Assembly (NCBI GenBank): GCA_963922205.1
Contig: CAWUHX010000046.1
Span: 62,001 to 126,000 of the forward strand
Direction of reading: 5' to 3'
Length of the DNA: 64,000 nt
Source: Romanomermis culicivorax
Taxonomy: Eukaryota > Nematoda > Enoplea > Mermithida > Mermithidae
Below the pieces are notes generated by a model. The model was not told the origin of the DNA, did not search any database, and saw only the letters and a list, made by a program, of their open reading frames with translations. Every line of letters starts with the position of its first letter. Position 1 is the stretch's first letter. The position numbers and the translations under genes are program-made. Positions 23,961 through 36,006 of this stretch are shown piece by piece.

Positions 23961-25600
23961 CGGTCTTTAGCATATCTACTTCCACTTACTAATTGTCATA
24001 TAGGAGAAAATAATTACGATTAATTGCGCGTGTTTTAATAAGAGACATACGGAACGTAGGAAAGCGTGCGGAATGCTGTAAACGAAACACTCGGAGTGTT
24101 TGACAATTTCACGCAACGATAATTGTAGGCAGGAGATTGACGGGCTCATAGAGAACGCTATATCAATTTATCCAAGGAACTTCGCTCGGGTCGTTTAAGG
24201 TTTTTGGATGCCGAAACTCGCTATGCACTTGACACCTATACTGGACCGGTCTTACTACTACTTTAGTTATGACAGATGAAAGGATTCTATATTTTATTAA
24301 ACAAAAACCTACCACTGCGAATCGCCCCTTCACAATGTTCACTATGCGTCACGATAGACAACAGGAGATAGGACTGCTCAAGACCGCAACAAAAACGAGA
24401 ACTAATTTTATCACAAACCTTCTGTGAGTATAATGTTCAATGTTGTGAACCTTAGGACAACTTTGAACAACTTTGAGCTCTGAAACGATGTGTTCTTGTG
24501 AATCACTTTGTAAAACCGATGAGTTTACACTGTAGTCAATCGGCCCCCTACTACATAATTAATTCTCAACAATTTCTATCAATCAAGTTAACTTGTCTCA
24601 TTTTCTAATTGTTAACAGCCAGTATTTCGCCGAAAAAAGGATTTTTCATCAATTCTTTCAATTTTTCTCTCTCGATGCTTGAAATTTTTCAAACATTTGC
24701 AACATGAACTTTTGGGTTTATTGAAAATGGGAATTTTCGGAATTTTTTTACAAGTCGATTCCCTTCCAAATTATGGTCCAAACTGACATTTTTGGACTCA
24801 TCAAGATGCCATCTATCCACATCAGTTCGAAAATGTAGGTGCTCATGGCATACAGGAACTCATTTGCATAAAATCTACACGCATCTCACATAGTCATTGC
24901 CACTACAGAAAAATACTACCTACTTCAAGAATCGAACCAGTCCACCAGCCTATGGACTTAATGCGTTTACCACTACACAATTTCACTAGAAAGTATAAAC
25001 ACTATATTCCTTTAAGACCCTTGATATTATTTTAACTAACAATTTCATTTGGAAGAGCCTCAACAGTGCTGCGTCCTTGGGGCGCAGCTGCTGTACCCTA
25101 AGCCTAAGGAAAATTTTGAAGGAAAAATAAATGTCTACTCACTAGTCACAGAAATCCATGCTCAAAATTAACAAACAACTCATATACAATAATTAGACTA
25201 AAGGCCGGAAACCGACTTATAAAATTTAGCCCATCATTCAAGACTGTGAATTTAGAACTTATGTTCATTAATATCTTCTGAGAAGACTTATTTTCCAGCA
25301 TTTTGGAATATAAAAACTCGGAATTTTTCCGGCGCTTTTCGCCAAAATGGGAAGCAAATTACACTTCATCAGTCTGATTTATTTCTCAACGTTGTGAATG
25401 TTCATTTACCAGCGTTTTACAAGGTGAAAATCCAAAAAAATTTCCAGTTGTTGAAGTTTAATTAGTAAGTTGAAGTTAGATATGATAACGACCGCGCCTG
25501 ATAGAAAATAATGACTATGACCGGCGCCATGCGCCGGAGAATTCTAGTAAGCGATGGGAGATTTTCTGTGTGACCAACCGGACCAATCCTGAGCAAAAAA
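23961..25600. other. Intergenic; one tRNA-like fragment at about 24915-24985 (- strand)
   Basis: The only recognisable item is a - strand A box/B box pair (TGTAGTGGTAAACGC and GGTTCGATTCT) without a pairing acceptor stem, a tRNA-derived relic. No other gene is supported. Confidence 0.35.
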
Positions 25601-26610
25601 ACATACATGTAATTAGGGGAAAGTGCTATCGGAACCTCCCCCAGAAATCGTCGACCATATGGCTAGCCATTGGGCGACCCCCTCCCCAGGATTTTCCATT
25701 CCTGTGGCTAGCCATATGGTAGCCTTAGGGAACCCCATACTTTTGATCGGAAAAATACTGGAAAATATCAATTTTTGATGGAGAATGTCAATGTTTGAAC
25801 AAAAAATGGTCAAAAACGTCAATTTTGTCGACGGTTCACACCATGCATACGTTTTTTAGGCTTTTTAGAGAAAAAATACTTTTTTGAATTGAAGTATTTC
25901 TTGGACTGTTTTCGTGAAAAAATCGACTTTTTTTCCTTCAGAAATCCCTCCCCCAAAAATTTTGGGAATCACGGACCCCCGGCCCTAAAAAAGTAGCCCG
26001 ACCCCCCAGACCTCGGGGCCCCGTTATATATGCAAAAAACCCTAATTTTTGTGATTCTGATTAGACTATAGACTCTAAACTCATCAAGACGCAGAAAACT
26101 TTTCGATCTTCTCTCTGATTCCAGACGCATTTTATTTGATTTTTACTTTCTTAGCTTCGCCGTATCTCCTGCGGATCTTCATCATATTCAAATTTTCATT
26201 CCGAAAATTCAGATCATACATGTAATTGGGGAAAAGTTCCGTAAGAACCTCCTCGGAAATCGTCGTCCAAATAGCGTTTCAGTATCACCATGCGATGACA
26301 CTGAAATGAACTAGCCATTAGAATCACAATCATTTTGGTCCTGAACAGAATAATAAAATGTGAATTTTTTGATATAAACTTCCATTTTTTAAATCAGAAG
26401 ACTGTCGATATTGTCAATTTTTCAACGCTTCGCGCCATAAATATATGTATATGTATTTTAACAGTTTAAAAAAATACTATTTTTGAACCGTTTTTTCGGA
26501 CTTCTTAGGCGAAAAAATGATACTTTTCTAATGGCTCCCCCTCTAAAATTCTGGTTCAGTGGACTCCACTCTAAAAAGTCGCTTTACTGCCCCCAGACCT
26601 CAGAGCTTCG
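25600..26610. repeat. Dispersed repeat R, copies 2 and 3
   Basis: Copies at about 25600-26030 and 26220-26610 share CATGTAATTGGGGAAAAGT, ATCGTCGACCATATGG-like text, a C-rich segment and the end CCCCAGACCTC, and match 14545-14868. A shorter relative lies in the first p47 intron (about 27170-27360). Confidence 0.55.
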
Positions 26611-26750
26611 TAGTAGCTTTACCAAATCAATGCAGTTTTCGGAAACGTCCTTGTTGTTTATTATTTCTTTTACGGCTTTAGTTTTTTCTTCCTCCCTTAA
26701 AGTCTCAAACAGTTATATGATTATACCCTAAAGAATTTATATTACTTTTT

Positions 26751-26753
26751 TAG
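26751..26753 (+). promoter_or_regulatory. 3' splice site upstream of p47 start (possible spliced-leader acceptor)
   Basis: TACTTTTTTAG followed by 24 bases and then the ATG of the p47 gene. With no upstream coding exon in frame, this is either the end of a 5' UTR intron or a trans-splice acceptor, as is common in nematodes. Confidence 0.45.
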
Positions 26754-26777
26754 GCAACGCTATTTTACACAAGCATT

Positions 26778-29700
26778 ATGTCTAATACCGAAAATCAAAT
26801 CGAATTAATCAATCAGTTTATGTCTATAACTAGTTCGAATGAAGAAACGGCCAAGTTCTATTTAGATTCTGCCGCTTGGGATGTTCAGGTAATTATAGTT
26901 ATCGTTTGTAAAAATGTCAGTTCTACAGTTATTTTCAAGTTAAGAGCATAAAGAATCCCATCCTTTTGACTGAAAAAAATTCAAGCCCCATGGGGAGGGG
27001 TATGAGGGGGGTATTAACCCCCACCAAGTCCTAATAATTGATCACTGGTTGCCTAATTTTGGAGACGAAATGAAGTGTTTAGTGAACATTTAGCTTATAC
27101 TGCTTCCAAAAATTTTCAAGTTTACCCCTTTACCTGAAAAATCTGACCTTGCGGACCTATGTCATTTTCTGTTAGACAGTGGTCATTTTTTGATATAATC
27201 AACACGTATTTATGTGGTTTTTAGGACACAATTACAATTTTTCGACCGTTTTTTGAACATTTTAAGCAAAAATCGATTTTTCTGTCCTCAAATGACCCCC
27301 CCCCCCCGCTAAAATTTCAGACAATCGATTGTACTCCACTAATATGACCCCTCCCTCTCCCAGACTTCTGTACTTCTGTTATAAATATGGTTTTAATGCG
27401 CCTTTTAATATTTTTTTCAGGCGGCTGTCGAAAGCTTTTTCGAAAATGGCCCAGAAATAGTCAACGATCAAAATAATTTGAATGCTTCGTCCGAACGCGT
27501 CTCCAATTTAAGCGATCAAGAAGACGATGTTCAAATAGTTGAAGAACATAAACCGAAAAATTCACCGTCGAAGAAAATCGTCGAACCTTACTCTTCGTCG
27601 GGTAAAAAATGCGAGCTCCGAGACCCGGGCGACCTTCTTATGAGTGGAGTCATGAATGGTCCAGTATTTTAGTCATTTAAATAGAAAAATTTCGTTTTTC
27701 CGCCTTAAAAGTAAAAACGGTTTAAAAATAATCATTTTTGTCAAAAAAAAGTATAAAAATATGTATTTAATATGGGCTAAGAGGCAAAAAATTAACATCT
27801 TTGACTCTTATATCCAAAAAGGATCATTGTCTAGCGATGTATGGCGTTGTTTTCATCAGTTGAATGAGGTTCCTATGGCGATTCCAGAAAAATTATTGGC
27901 GAATCTTGGGAGCGGGCTCTCATGACAGTTTCTTACTCTCCAATTACATGCGTATTCAAATTGTCAAAATATTGATTTATAACGTTCGTTGCTGGTGTCA
28001 AAACCGGAAAACTCCAGAAAAAATGGAAATTGTAACATTTTAAAATTTGCAGGTTCTTCTAACGCTAAAAATATGGCGCCCAAACCGAATAAACGATTCG
28101 CAACGTTATCGGATTTGGGACCGTCGAAGAAAAATAACGAAGAATCGTCGGAATCGGATTCTGGTAACGAAAGTCCGGCCGATTCCAAAAATAAAGGCGC
28201 CCAACAATCGTTTTATGTAGGCGGTGGAGAGCATAGGTGGAGAAAATAATGTTTGATTAGAGAACAATTTTCTCTTTTTTCCTTGGAAAATTGCCGTTTC
28301 TGGGCAACGCCGCATTTATATTCAGTTAAATCCTAATATTTCGAAATGCTGGAAATTTCAGGCAGAACTGTGCAGTTTTTTGCTTTTTGTCTCTGATTTT
28401 TTCGTATTTTCGCGTTTTTGATTTGCAAATTCTTGAATTTATTTTTTTAAGTGGTCAAGAAGTTTTGGGGCCGAGAAAACCCGTTAAAAACGCCAGCAAG
28501 ATTGTGGATCGATTATTCAAAGAAGCCAAAGCGTGAGTTTTTCTCTTTGATGAAAATCTCTGAGATTCATTGAAGGGTAGACATTTTCGTCTGAATAGTC
28601 CGAAGAGCAATTTAAAAATAGTAATTTTTGTCTTATAAACCATGAAAATATGTATTTATAGCGTTGAAATTCAAAAAATGACAATGTTGATTCTTTTTTG
28701 TTCAAAAATGATCATCTTCAACCAAAAAAATTATAATTTTTCAACAAATTACTATTTCCTGTTACTAGCCCATTCAACCATACGATTGGCAAATTTTTGA
28801 GGCGTTTCTTACATCTGCCACGCCCCCTCTTACATGTTTTGAATTTACCATATTCCAAAATTTCCATTTTAAAATTTCAGGCTTGGAGCAGTCGATGGTT
28901 CCGCGGCATCGTCTTCGCCGTCGGTCGCCGACGACGTTTTTTCGGGCGCCGGTATTCGATTGGGCGATTCGACCACGGGTTCTTCGCATATAGTACCCCG
29001 TACGGCGCCGTCGGCCGCTTCTGTGCCGCCCCGAGTGGTGCCCGTACGCGTCGCCATGTATAATAACGGTTTGTTAGTTGGCGACGAAGTCAATTTGAGG
29101 CTATATTCCGATCCGCAAACGAAAGCTTTCATCGCGGCCGTTATGAAAGGGTGAGGCGCATATATCATGGGGAGAATCAAGGGGAAAAATCCTGATTTTT
29201 TTGACTAAAAAGTCGGAGAAATTGTGCACAAAAAATAACAATCTTGGTCTAAAAACCATAATAATATGCATATATATGGCGCGAGAATCGACATTTTTCG
29301 GCTGCTTTGTTCAAAAACTACTTTTTCTCTATCGGAAAATTAACATTTTAACGTTCTTGTTCTATAGCCGCGTTTTCCCATCAAAAAAATTGGTATTTTG
29401 GACTGTCTTTTCAAAAATAACATTTTCTTGTCACAGAATAAACATTTTCGACCTCTCCTGTTCGAAGTATAGTTTCTTCCTATCAAAAAATTGACTTTTT
29501 CTTTCCATAATCTTTTTTTCGCATGAAAAAATAACATATTTTACTGTTTTCATTCTTAAAATTGGAATTTTTTACCGTTTTTATTTACAATTATTTCTGG
29601 TTTTTGTTGACTTAAATTAGATTTTTTCACATGAATTCTTTTCGGAAAAATAATATGCTTCAACAATAAATAGAAATTTTTCACTAATGAATTTTGCACC

Positions 29701-31480
29701 CGTAAAATGTTCTCCAAATTTACATAACGGATCGATTATGAATTAGTGTAAAGTCTGTAATTTGTCATTGATGTAGAAAAAAGTTTGCACTATCTCTAAT
29801 GTCAAAATAATTTGAAATCTCTGTTTTGATTATTCTGTGTGTATTTTTAATGTTAATTTCCTTGACGCTGAATGCACAAAAGTCGATCAGTTAGAAACCA
29901 AAAGCATTGGTATGATTCGAAGGAAATTTTGAATTGTGGAAGATTATTAGTTTTGAATGCAGGGCGAAAACTTACCGAGGAATGAACAAATTAGCATAAA
30001 ATACAAACAATTGAAACCTTTTCACGTGGAAGCCATTTTGCAATACTGTAAAGTTATGTTAATACTGATCGTAAATACCAAACTTTACACCAAATCTTAT
30101 TAGATAGGGTTCAAAACCCTTTTAGTTCCTCTCCCTAGTATTTTCGCGAAGAAATTTTCTGGCTTCGAAAAGGGGTGTTTTTTCGTCGGAATTCACTAGA
30201 CCGGAAATTTTTCCCAAATTTAAAGTGATTATTTTGCATTTTTCAGACAAATTCCGCACGAATTGACGGCTCATTACCCCGGGTCCGAAATTGATTTGCA
30301 TATGGAAAATCACCAAAACGAAGAATACGTTCCGCCTAAGGCGGCCGTGCAAGCATTTTCGGGTCAAGGATATATGCTCGGAGGGTAAGATTTGCATAAT
30401 TTAGATGTAGTTTAAACGATGCCGGTAAACACTTTAACCTAAAGTTAAAGCTTGACGAAAAAACGTTAATTTTTCTTTATTTTTCGTGAACATTTTGAAA
30501 AATAGAAAAATTTATGTTGCTAGCAGCAAAGTGAAAATTTAGCATTAGTTTACATACATTAGTTTTAGTGTAAGAACTTGACCTAAAGTGTAAAGCACTG
30601 CGGATAGAAATGGAGTGAAAATTAACATAAGAATCCAGCGTTTTCCTTTAAATCGGTACTGTTCACGACTCTAAATATATATCCGAAATCTGATGTGAAA
30701 AACTACAACTAAACTTAAGATATGTTCTTGACTAGTTAGGGTGTTGCAGTCTTTTTAGGATTGATTTTCTTATTCTTCGTTCTCATTTGGTTTTTTCAGA
30801 GTTGTTCCCAATGTCATCGGCGCCGGTCAAGTAGGCGTGAAAAACGCCGCCGCGGCCTCTTCGCAACCGGAGCAGCCTGTAAAATCCATAGATGTCGACG
30901 AATCGAAACCGACCACGCGGCTAAGAATACGACTTTTGAACGGTCAACAATTGGTCGGACGTTTTAATACGTCGCACCGTATATCGGACGTACGAAATTT
31001 TATAATTCTACAGTGAGTAGAACGTGTGTAGAATTTCATGTTTTAAATTTCGAAATTTTGCATAAATATAGAAATTATTTTTATAGTAAGAATTTTTATT
31101 CCAGAGTTGGCAGTTAAAATTTTGCTCATAAATATACACTACTTTAAATGTAGAAAATTGACTCGAAAAAATACCCTAATTTCGAATATTTATTTTCTCT
31201 TTGTTTTTTTTGTTGTCTCACGTCTTTCTCATTTGTTATCTCTTCCTCTTTTTTCTCCACTTTTTCCAATTCTTTTTTTTTATTCTTAAAATAAAATTTT
31301 TCAAAACTGATATGTTAATTTCCAATTCTATTTAATTTTTTAAGGAACAGCGAGTTTCGCACTACTCCTTTCGATTTGTTGGCCAATTTTCCGCCTACGA
31401 AATTGGAGGACGAAAATTTAACGTTAGAAGAAGCTGGAATTTTAAACGCTTTCATAGTTCAAGGCAGAGTTGTTGTTTAG
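26778..31480 (+). CDS. NSFL1C: p47-type p97/Cdc48 cofactor (UBA-like, SEP, UBX)
   Basis: Eight exons join without stops into 437 residues: 26778-26888, 27421-27601, 28053-28236, 28452-28532, 28881-29150, 30247-30384, 30800-31012, 31345-31480. The N-terminal 45 residues form a UBA-like helical bundle. An acidic Ser-rich linker carries the conserved FYVGGGEHSGQ and VLGP. The SEP domain is at about residues 240-322 (RLYSDPQTKAF, GQIPHEL, ENHQNEEYVPPKAA, AFSGQGYMLGG). The UBX domain is at about 357-435 (TTRLRIRLLNGQQLVG, LLANFPPTKLEDE, EAGILNAFIVQ). By family knowledge it adapts the AAA ATPase p97 to ubiquitinated substrates and membrane fusion in cytosol and nucleus (C. elegans counterpart UBXN-2). 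It is longer than human p47 (370) because of the linkers. Introns carry T-rich repeats. Confidence 0.92.
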
Positions 31481-31698
31481 AAAAGTATTTTCACGACTTT
31501 GTTGAGGCTTGTTGCCCATTTCTGTGTTGATATATGGTTGATTTCTCCGTAATTTATAACGTGTATTCTATGTCTCTCTTTATGTTACAACTTTGTGGTT
31601 AAAATTCAAAAATGCGGAATTTAAAACGAACCGGGCTTCTTTTGGTGCCGGAAATATAGTCACTGGGTATGTATATGCGTTTTGAAGTGGGTTGTGTC
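31481..31698. other. 3' flank of the p47 gene
   Basis: Short AT-rich stretch with the likely 3' UTR. No canonical AATAAA is seen before the MITE that starts at 31699. Confidence 0.4.
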
Positions 31699-31806
31699 CA
31701 TACATGCACGTGGGGGGGGGTTTGACTCCAGCAGATTTAACTTTTCCAGCAATGATTGAGAAGATGACGAAGGAAAATGAGCAAGAGAGAAAAAAAGTCG
31801 TCATAA

Positions 31807-33197
31807 TGTCACGTTTATCGGGGGAGCTGGGGAGGTTTGGGTATCACATCAGATAGTACCGCGTTTTAGACGTCACATTGATGGTGAACCATATCAGATT
31901 GATCCTATTACAGTGAGTAATAGGCTGTGACTCTTGATGGATACTGGCATTTTCCCCCTGGTTGGCGTTGGGGGCCTAACCTGGCGAATGGTGGCTATAG
32001 GGAGACCCATAGCTGGTACTCTCTGGTGTTGTCCTGGGGTCTTACTGTAGGGTAATGGACAACGCCGCCAGGCTAGGTGTGACAATCCCCGAGTCCTGCT
32101 CAGTGAGAGTGGGGACAGGGTCACCCGTAAAATGACCTGATCTGTGGGACCCGATTATGAACCAGACAGTCCCTTTTAGCCCGAACCTGAGAGGTGGAGG
32201 CCCTACTTATCTGGGGAAAAACCTGGGAAACCGACTTAAGAAGGTTTCCCCAACAAATACCCCACAAACAACAATAGTCCTCTGAGAAGACTCACCTAGT
32301 CCTGTTTCTCAAGCGATTCGACGAAATTGGGCGGCAAGTCCCTGGATACTTTCGGTCTTCTGGCACTGGGCGGGGATGCGATCCACACGAGTCCTAGCGA
32401 CGAGTTTCGGCTATCGGGAGGCGACTCTCCAACGTTTCTCTGCTAACCGGAGCGGTCGGACACCTGGCACTGATGGGCAGCGGGTACTGTAGACGGGTAA
32501 GCAGCGGACGCAGTAGAAGGGTATAAATTTATGCAAATTTATTCGATATAAGGCGGCGGACGCAGTAAGAGTAGATATTCGAATTTATTCAAATTAGGCA
32601 ACAGGCGGTGGACACTGACAACAAAATCGGACGCAGGGGTAAACCCAGGAATGAGCGAAAAATTAGAGAAACATGTCCTTTTAAGGACATGTTTGGCTAC
32701 AGCTGCAGCTTGGGCCGAGTTTCTCGGCGTCCAAGCTAACTTCTGCAGCTAGACGCGATGCAGAAGATGTCTATGAGCACATAGACATTTTTCGTTCACA
32801 TGCGTTTAGCACTGAGGCCGACTGCAGTGCCTATGCTAAGCATATGAACGTCTTTAGCTAAACTTCTTAGCTAGTCGTTTTTGCGTAACAAAAACGACGC
32901 TAATTTTTGGTGATAAGAGGTGCATGGAATGCACCAAAAATAGCCATGTGCTCGTGAAGCACGGCTGGCGGAAGTTTTTAGCTAAAGGGCCTACTGTAGC
33001 CCGCGTGCATAAAGAAATAAAAATACAACAAAACGAAACATAGAAATGCATGAAAAATATAAAAACGAGCACGAAATGCGTGAGTAGAAATCAAATAAAC
33101 GAAAACATGAATGAGTAATAAACAAAACATGAAGAAAAACAAAATATTGACATGTTTTGGATCACGTGACGTTGGGGAAATTGAGCGGCACGTGACA
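31807..33197 (-). repeat. 3' LTR (left copy)
   Basis: 1391 bp, starting TGTCACG and ending CGTGACA. On the - strand it carries two AATAAA polyadenylation signals (+ strand TTTATT at 32538-32543 and 32584-32589). A 26-base near-perfect palindrome lies at 32669-32694, and CACGTG E-boxes lie near the U3 end. Confidence 0.9.
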
Positions 33198-33720
33198 TGG
33201 CGGTCCTTCGAAAAAGGGCGTCCTCGTCCTTGTGGTGGTTGGTAGTGAGGTTTGTGCGGCATGTCCATGGTCATAGGTCATTCCAAGTTGTGACGGCGAG
33301 TGGTCGAATAGGTCCGTTGGGTTGTTGGCGGATAGAGCCTTCTTTGATCGTAATTCGTTCGACAGTATGGTAACCGGAAATCGTTGATGCGATAAGTTGC
33401 AGACATTGAATATCCTGTGCGAAAGTCTAGAACACAGAAAAGAAAAATTTTCAGGGCGAGATGTAGGCTATCGCAGAGGATGCGCCCAGTGAGGTATAGA
33501 TTATTGGGTTATGGCAGGGGATGCACCCAGTGAGGTGTAGGATATCGGGTTATCGCAGGGGATGCACCCAGTGAGGTGTAGGCTATCCCGGGGGGATGGG
33601 CCTAAGATGTGATGCTCTGGTTGCTGCACATTCTCTTCTATCCACTAAGATCCAGCATGGATAAGAATGGATACTTCGTGAGGGGCAGGGCAGTCCTTCG
33701 AAAAAGGACGTCCTCGTCCG
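33198..33720. repeat. Duplicated CCTTCGAAAAAGG segment near the 3' LTR
   Basis: A roughly 28-base segment built around GTCCTTCGAAAAAGG followed by CGTCCTCGTCC occurs at 33205-33232 (touching the LTR) and at 33691-33718. On the sense strand it reads GGACGAGGACG. It is the only purine-rich candidate for a polypurine tract here, although weak. Confidence 0.5.
33470..33600. repeat. Three 41-bp tandem repeats before the 3' LTR
   Basis: GGATGCACCCAGTGAGGTGT and following text starts at 33478, 33519 and 33560, giving an exact 41-base period in the non-coding stretch between integrase and the 3' LTR. Confidence 0.85.
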
Positions 33721-33753
33721 TAAGCGGGGACAATGAAGAAAAGACATCTTGGA

Positions 33754-36006
33754 TTAGGGGTCGGGGACCTCTGCATCAAGATGTGGGTCAATCAAATTCG
33801 GTGTAAGGTCCCGGCTTATTGAAGGAAACAACAAGGGTGCCGAATCCGTTGCCTGTGAAGTGGGAGGTGTATCCTCTGCTTCACTCGGTGGTTTAGGGGA
33901 CACGTAAAGTCGAAGCTGGTTGACATGTACAGTGTCTTCCTGATCCGTCTCGAGACGAAGTGTGACATTGGGATATGCCACACTTGTTACAAGATAGGGC
34001 CCATCGTAGATGGGCAGCAATTTAGGAGTGAGTCCACGTTTGCTGGAGGTGCGCAGTTTGAGCACCTGATCCCCTACTTTGTACGAGACATCTTGTGCCC
34101 TCCGGTCGTAAGACCGTGCATAGGCCTCCTGTGCTTTCTCAATCCGACTCTGGATTAAGGTTAACGCATTCGTGAAATGACGTTTGACCTCCATATCATA
34201 TGAGGAAACATTAATGATATGGGCCGGAGGGTTGAATGAGAGCGCGGCATCAACAGGGAGCATGGGTGTGCGACCGTACATAAGTTCAAAGGGGGAGTAC
34301 CCTGTTGACTCATTCATGCTGATATTGACGGCAAACACAGCGTATGGTAGGTGTTCATCCCAATCAGTATGTCCGTGGTGAACATACATACGTAGCCGTG
34401 TGGCTAGCATCTGATTAGCTCTTTCCACCTCGCCATTGGTCATCGGATGACAGGCGGTAGAGTGGATCTTCTTCGTTGAACAGATCGCAGTGATCTCAGT
34501 CATCAGTTTTGATGTGAAGTCAGTGCCACGATCGGACTGAAGAATCTGCGGTGCCCCGTGCCGGCAGACAATTTGCGTTACAAACCGTCGGGCTATGGTG
34601 TGTGCAGTGATATCCGGAGTAGCAAAAGCCTCGACCCATTTCGTAAAGTAGTCGATGAAGACTACGATGAAACGGTTGCCAGCTTCGCTAGTGGTCATTG
34701 GTCCCATACAGTCGACACCTACCCGATGAAACGGTCCCGTAATGGTGATGGGTTTCAGGGTCGCAGTGGTTTTCTGTCGAGCGGGCTTATTCCGTTGGCA
34801 AAGATCACACCGCTGACAGAAGGACGTGACATCCCGTCTGAGGGACGGCCAGTGGTATCTGCGAGCAATGAGCTGCGCAGTACGTTTAGCACCAAAGTGT
34901 CCAGCTAAGATGTCATCATGATGAGCCCGGATAATGGTAGTAACCATGGATCTGGGTATGACAATCTTATTGGACTCGCCTGTCCATTTCTGAAGAACGT
35001 TATCCAACAGATGGTAGCCTCGCACATCATCCTGGTCGCCCAGGGGCTTAAGAGAGCGAATGATGTCGGCTAACTCCGGATCCTCCAGCTGAGCAGCGAA
35101 AAGGTCGGGGTGCTGTGCACCAACCGATATCTCGGCATAAGACTCTGATCGTACCGGGCGCTCTGTGCCAACAGTGATCGGTGCTGAAATACTTGATCGC
35201 GCCAGGTGCTGCACACCATCGGTCAAAGTTCTCGATCTCGCCAGGTGCTGCACACCATCGGTGATCATCATAATGTGCCCCTCAGGTCTGTAAAGGGGAG
35301 TATCATCAATACTCTGACCGGTGAGGGAGTTAGGATCTGGCAGGCGTGATAATGCATCAGCATTACCATTAGACTGACCTTTTCGCGGCCGAATTGTCAG
35401 TTTGAATTCGGGGAGCGCGAGTCCCCATCGAGTGATCCGAGCAGAGGGGTTAGGCTTCTCCAACACTGCTTTGACCGCTGTATGGTCAGTCTGAACGACC
35501 ACCTCGTGCTGGAAGAGGTATGGCCGAAAGTGCTTGACGAAATGGACAACAGCGAGAGTTTCCAGTTCTGTAATGGAATAGTTTTTCTCAGCCACTGTTA
35601 ACCCTCGGCTGGCGTACGTGACAGGATGGTCATATCCAAATTCCTCTAACTGGCTTAGAACCGCTCCTATCCCCGAAATACTTGCATCAGTTTGAAGGAT
35701 AAAAGATTTCGAGAAGTCCGGATGGCGCAGGATAGGAGGGTTGGTCAGCAGGCGGCGGAGTTCGTCGAACGCCTCCTGCTGAGGTTTTGACCACTGGAAA
35801 GTGATTTCCTTCCGTAAGAGCTTGGTGAGTGGCTCGCTGAGCCGGGCACAACCAGAGATGAAACGCCTGTAGTAAGACACGAGGCCTAGGAAGGACTTGA
35901 TGTCTTTGGCGTTTTGTGGAATGGGTAGATTTTGGACGGCGGCCAGCTTGGCTTGGTCAGGTTCCAGGCCGCTCTGTGAGATGCGATAGCCTAGGTACTC
36001 TACCTC
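33754..36006 (-). CDS. pol: RT connection, RNase H and integrase (pol C-terminus)
   Basis: In frame with RT after its TAA. It reads EVEYLGY and the RT thumb (FLGLVSYYRRFI), then Ty3-type RNase H (LQTDASISGIGAVL, VVQTDHTAV). A linker follows with a duplicated DGVQHLARS repeat near 35215-35260. The integrase has an HHCC zinc domain (H...H...CQRCDLC) and a D,D-35-E core (GVDCMGP, QSDRGTDF, NGEVERA). A GPY/F-like module (YDGPYLV) precedes an acidic/Pro tail; there is no chromodomain. About 750 codons. Integrase inserts the DNA copy with a 4-bp duplication, consistent with the ATAA flanks. Confidence 0.88.
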   Translation of the reverse strand, partial: EVEYLGYRISQSGLEPDQAKLAAVQNLPIPQNAKDIKSFLGLVSYYRRFISGCARLSEPLTKLLRKEITFQWSKPQQEAFDELRRLLTNPPILRHPDFSKSFILQTDASISGIGAVLSQLEEFGYDHPVTYASRGLTVAEKNYSITELETLAVVHFVKHFRPYLFQHEVVVQTDHTAVKAVLEKPNPSARITRWGLALPEFKLTIRPRKGQSNGNADALSRLPDPNSLTGQSIDDTPLYRPEGHIMMITDGVQHLARSRTLTDGVQHLARSSISAPITVGTERPVRSESYAEISVGAQHPDLFAAQLEDPELADIIRSLKPLGDQDDVRGYHLLDNVLQKWTGESNKIVIPRSMVTTIIRAHHDDILAGHFGAKRTAQLIARRYHWPSLRRDVTSFCQRCDLCQRNKPARQKTTATLKPITITGPFHRVGVDCMGPMTTSEAGNRFIVVFIDYFTKWVEAFATPDITAHTIARRFVTQIVCRHGAPQILQSDRGTDFTSKLMTEITAICSTKKIHSTACHPMTNGEVERANQMLATRLRMYVHHGHTDWDEHLPYAVFAVNISMNESTGYSPFELMYGRTPMLPVDAALSFNPPAHIINVSSYDMEVKRHFTNALTLIQSRIEKAQEAYARSYDRRAQDVSYKVGDQVLKLRTSSKRGLTPKLLPIYDGPYLVTSVAYPNVTLRLETDQEDTVHVNQLRLYVSPKPPSEAEDTPPTSQATDSAPLLFPSISRDLTPNLIDPHLDAEVPDP

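Larger units (their letters stand above)
20140..26440. repeat. Dispersed GGCGC hairpin family
   Basis: Short palindromes of the form GGCGC-(2-4 bases)-GCGCC, intact or decayed, occur at about 20150, 20580, 21135, 22485, 23910, 25330, 25520 and 26428. Most are preceded by the same context (CTCAAAATTTT or ATTTTTC). They probably mark ends or conserved stems of related non-autonomous elements. Confidence 0.6.

Noticed and set aside
33470..33600. CRISPR-like spacing of short repeats
   Set aside because: The 41-bp units are contiguous tandem repeats without unique spacers, inside a eukaryotic retrotransposon.
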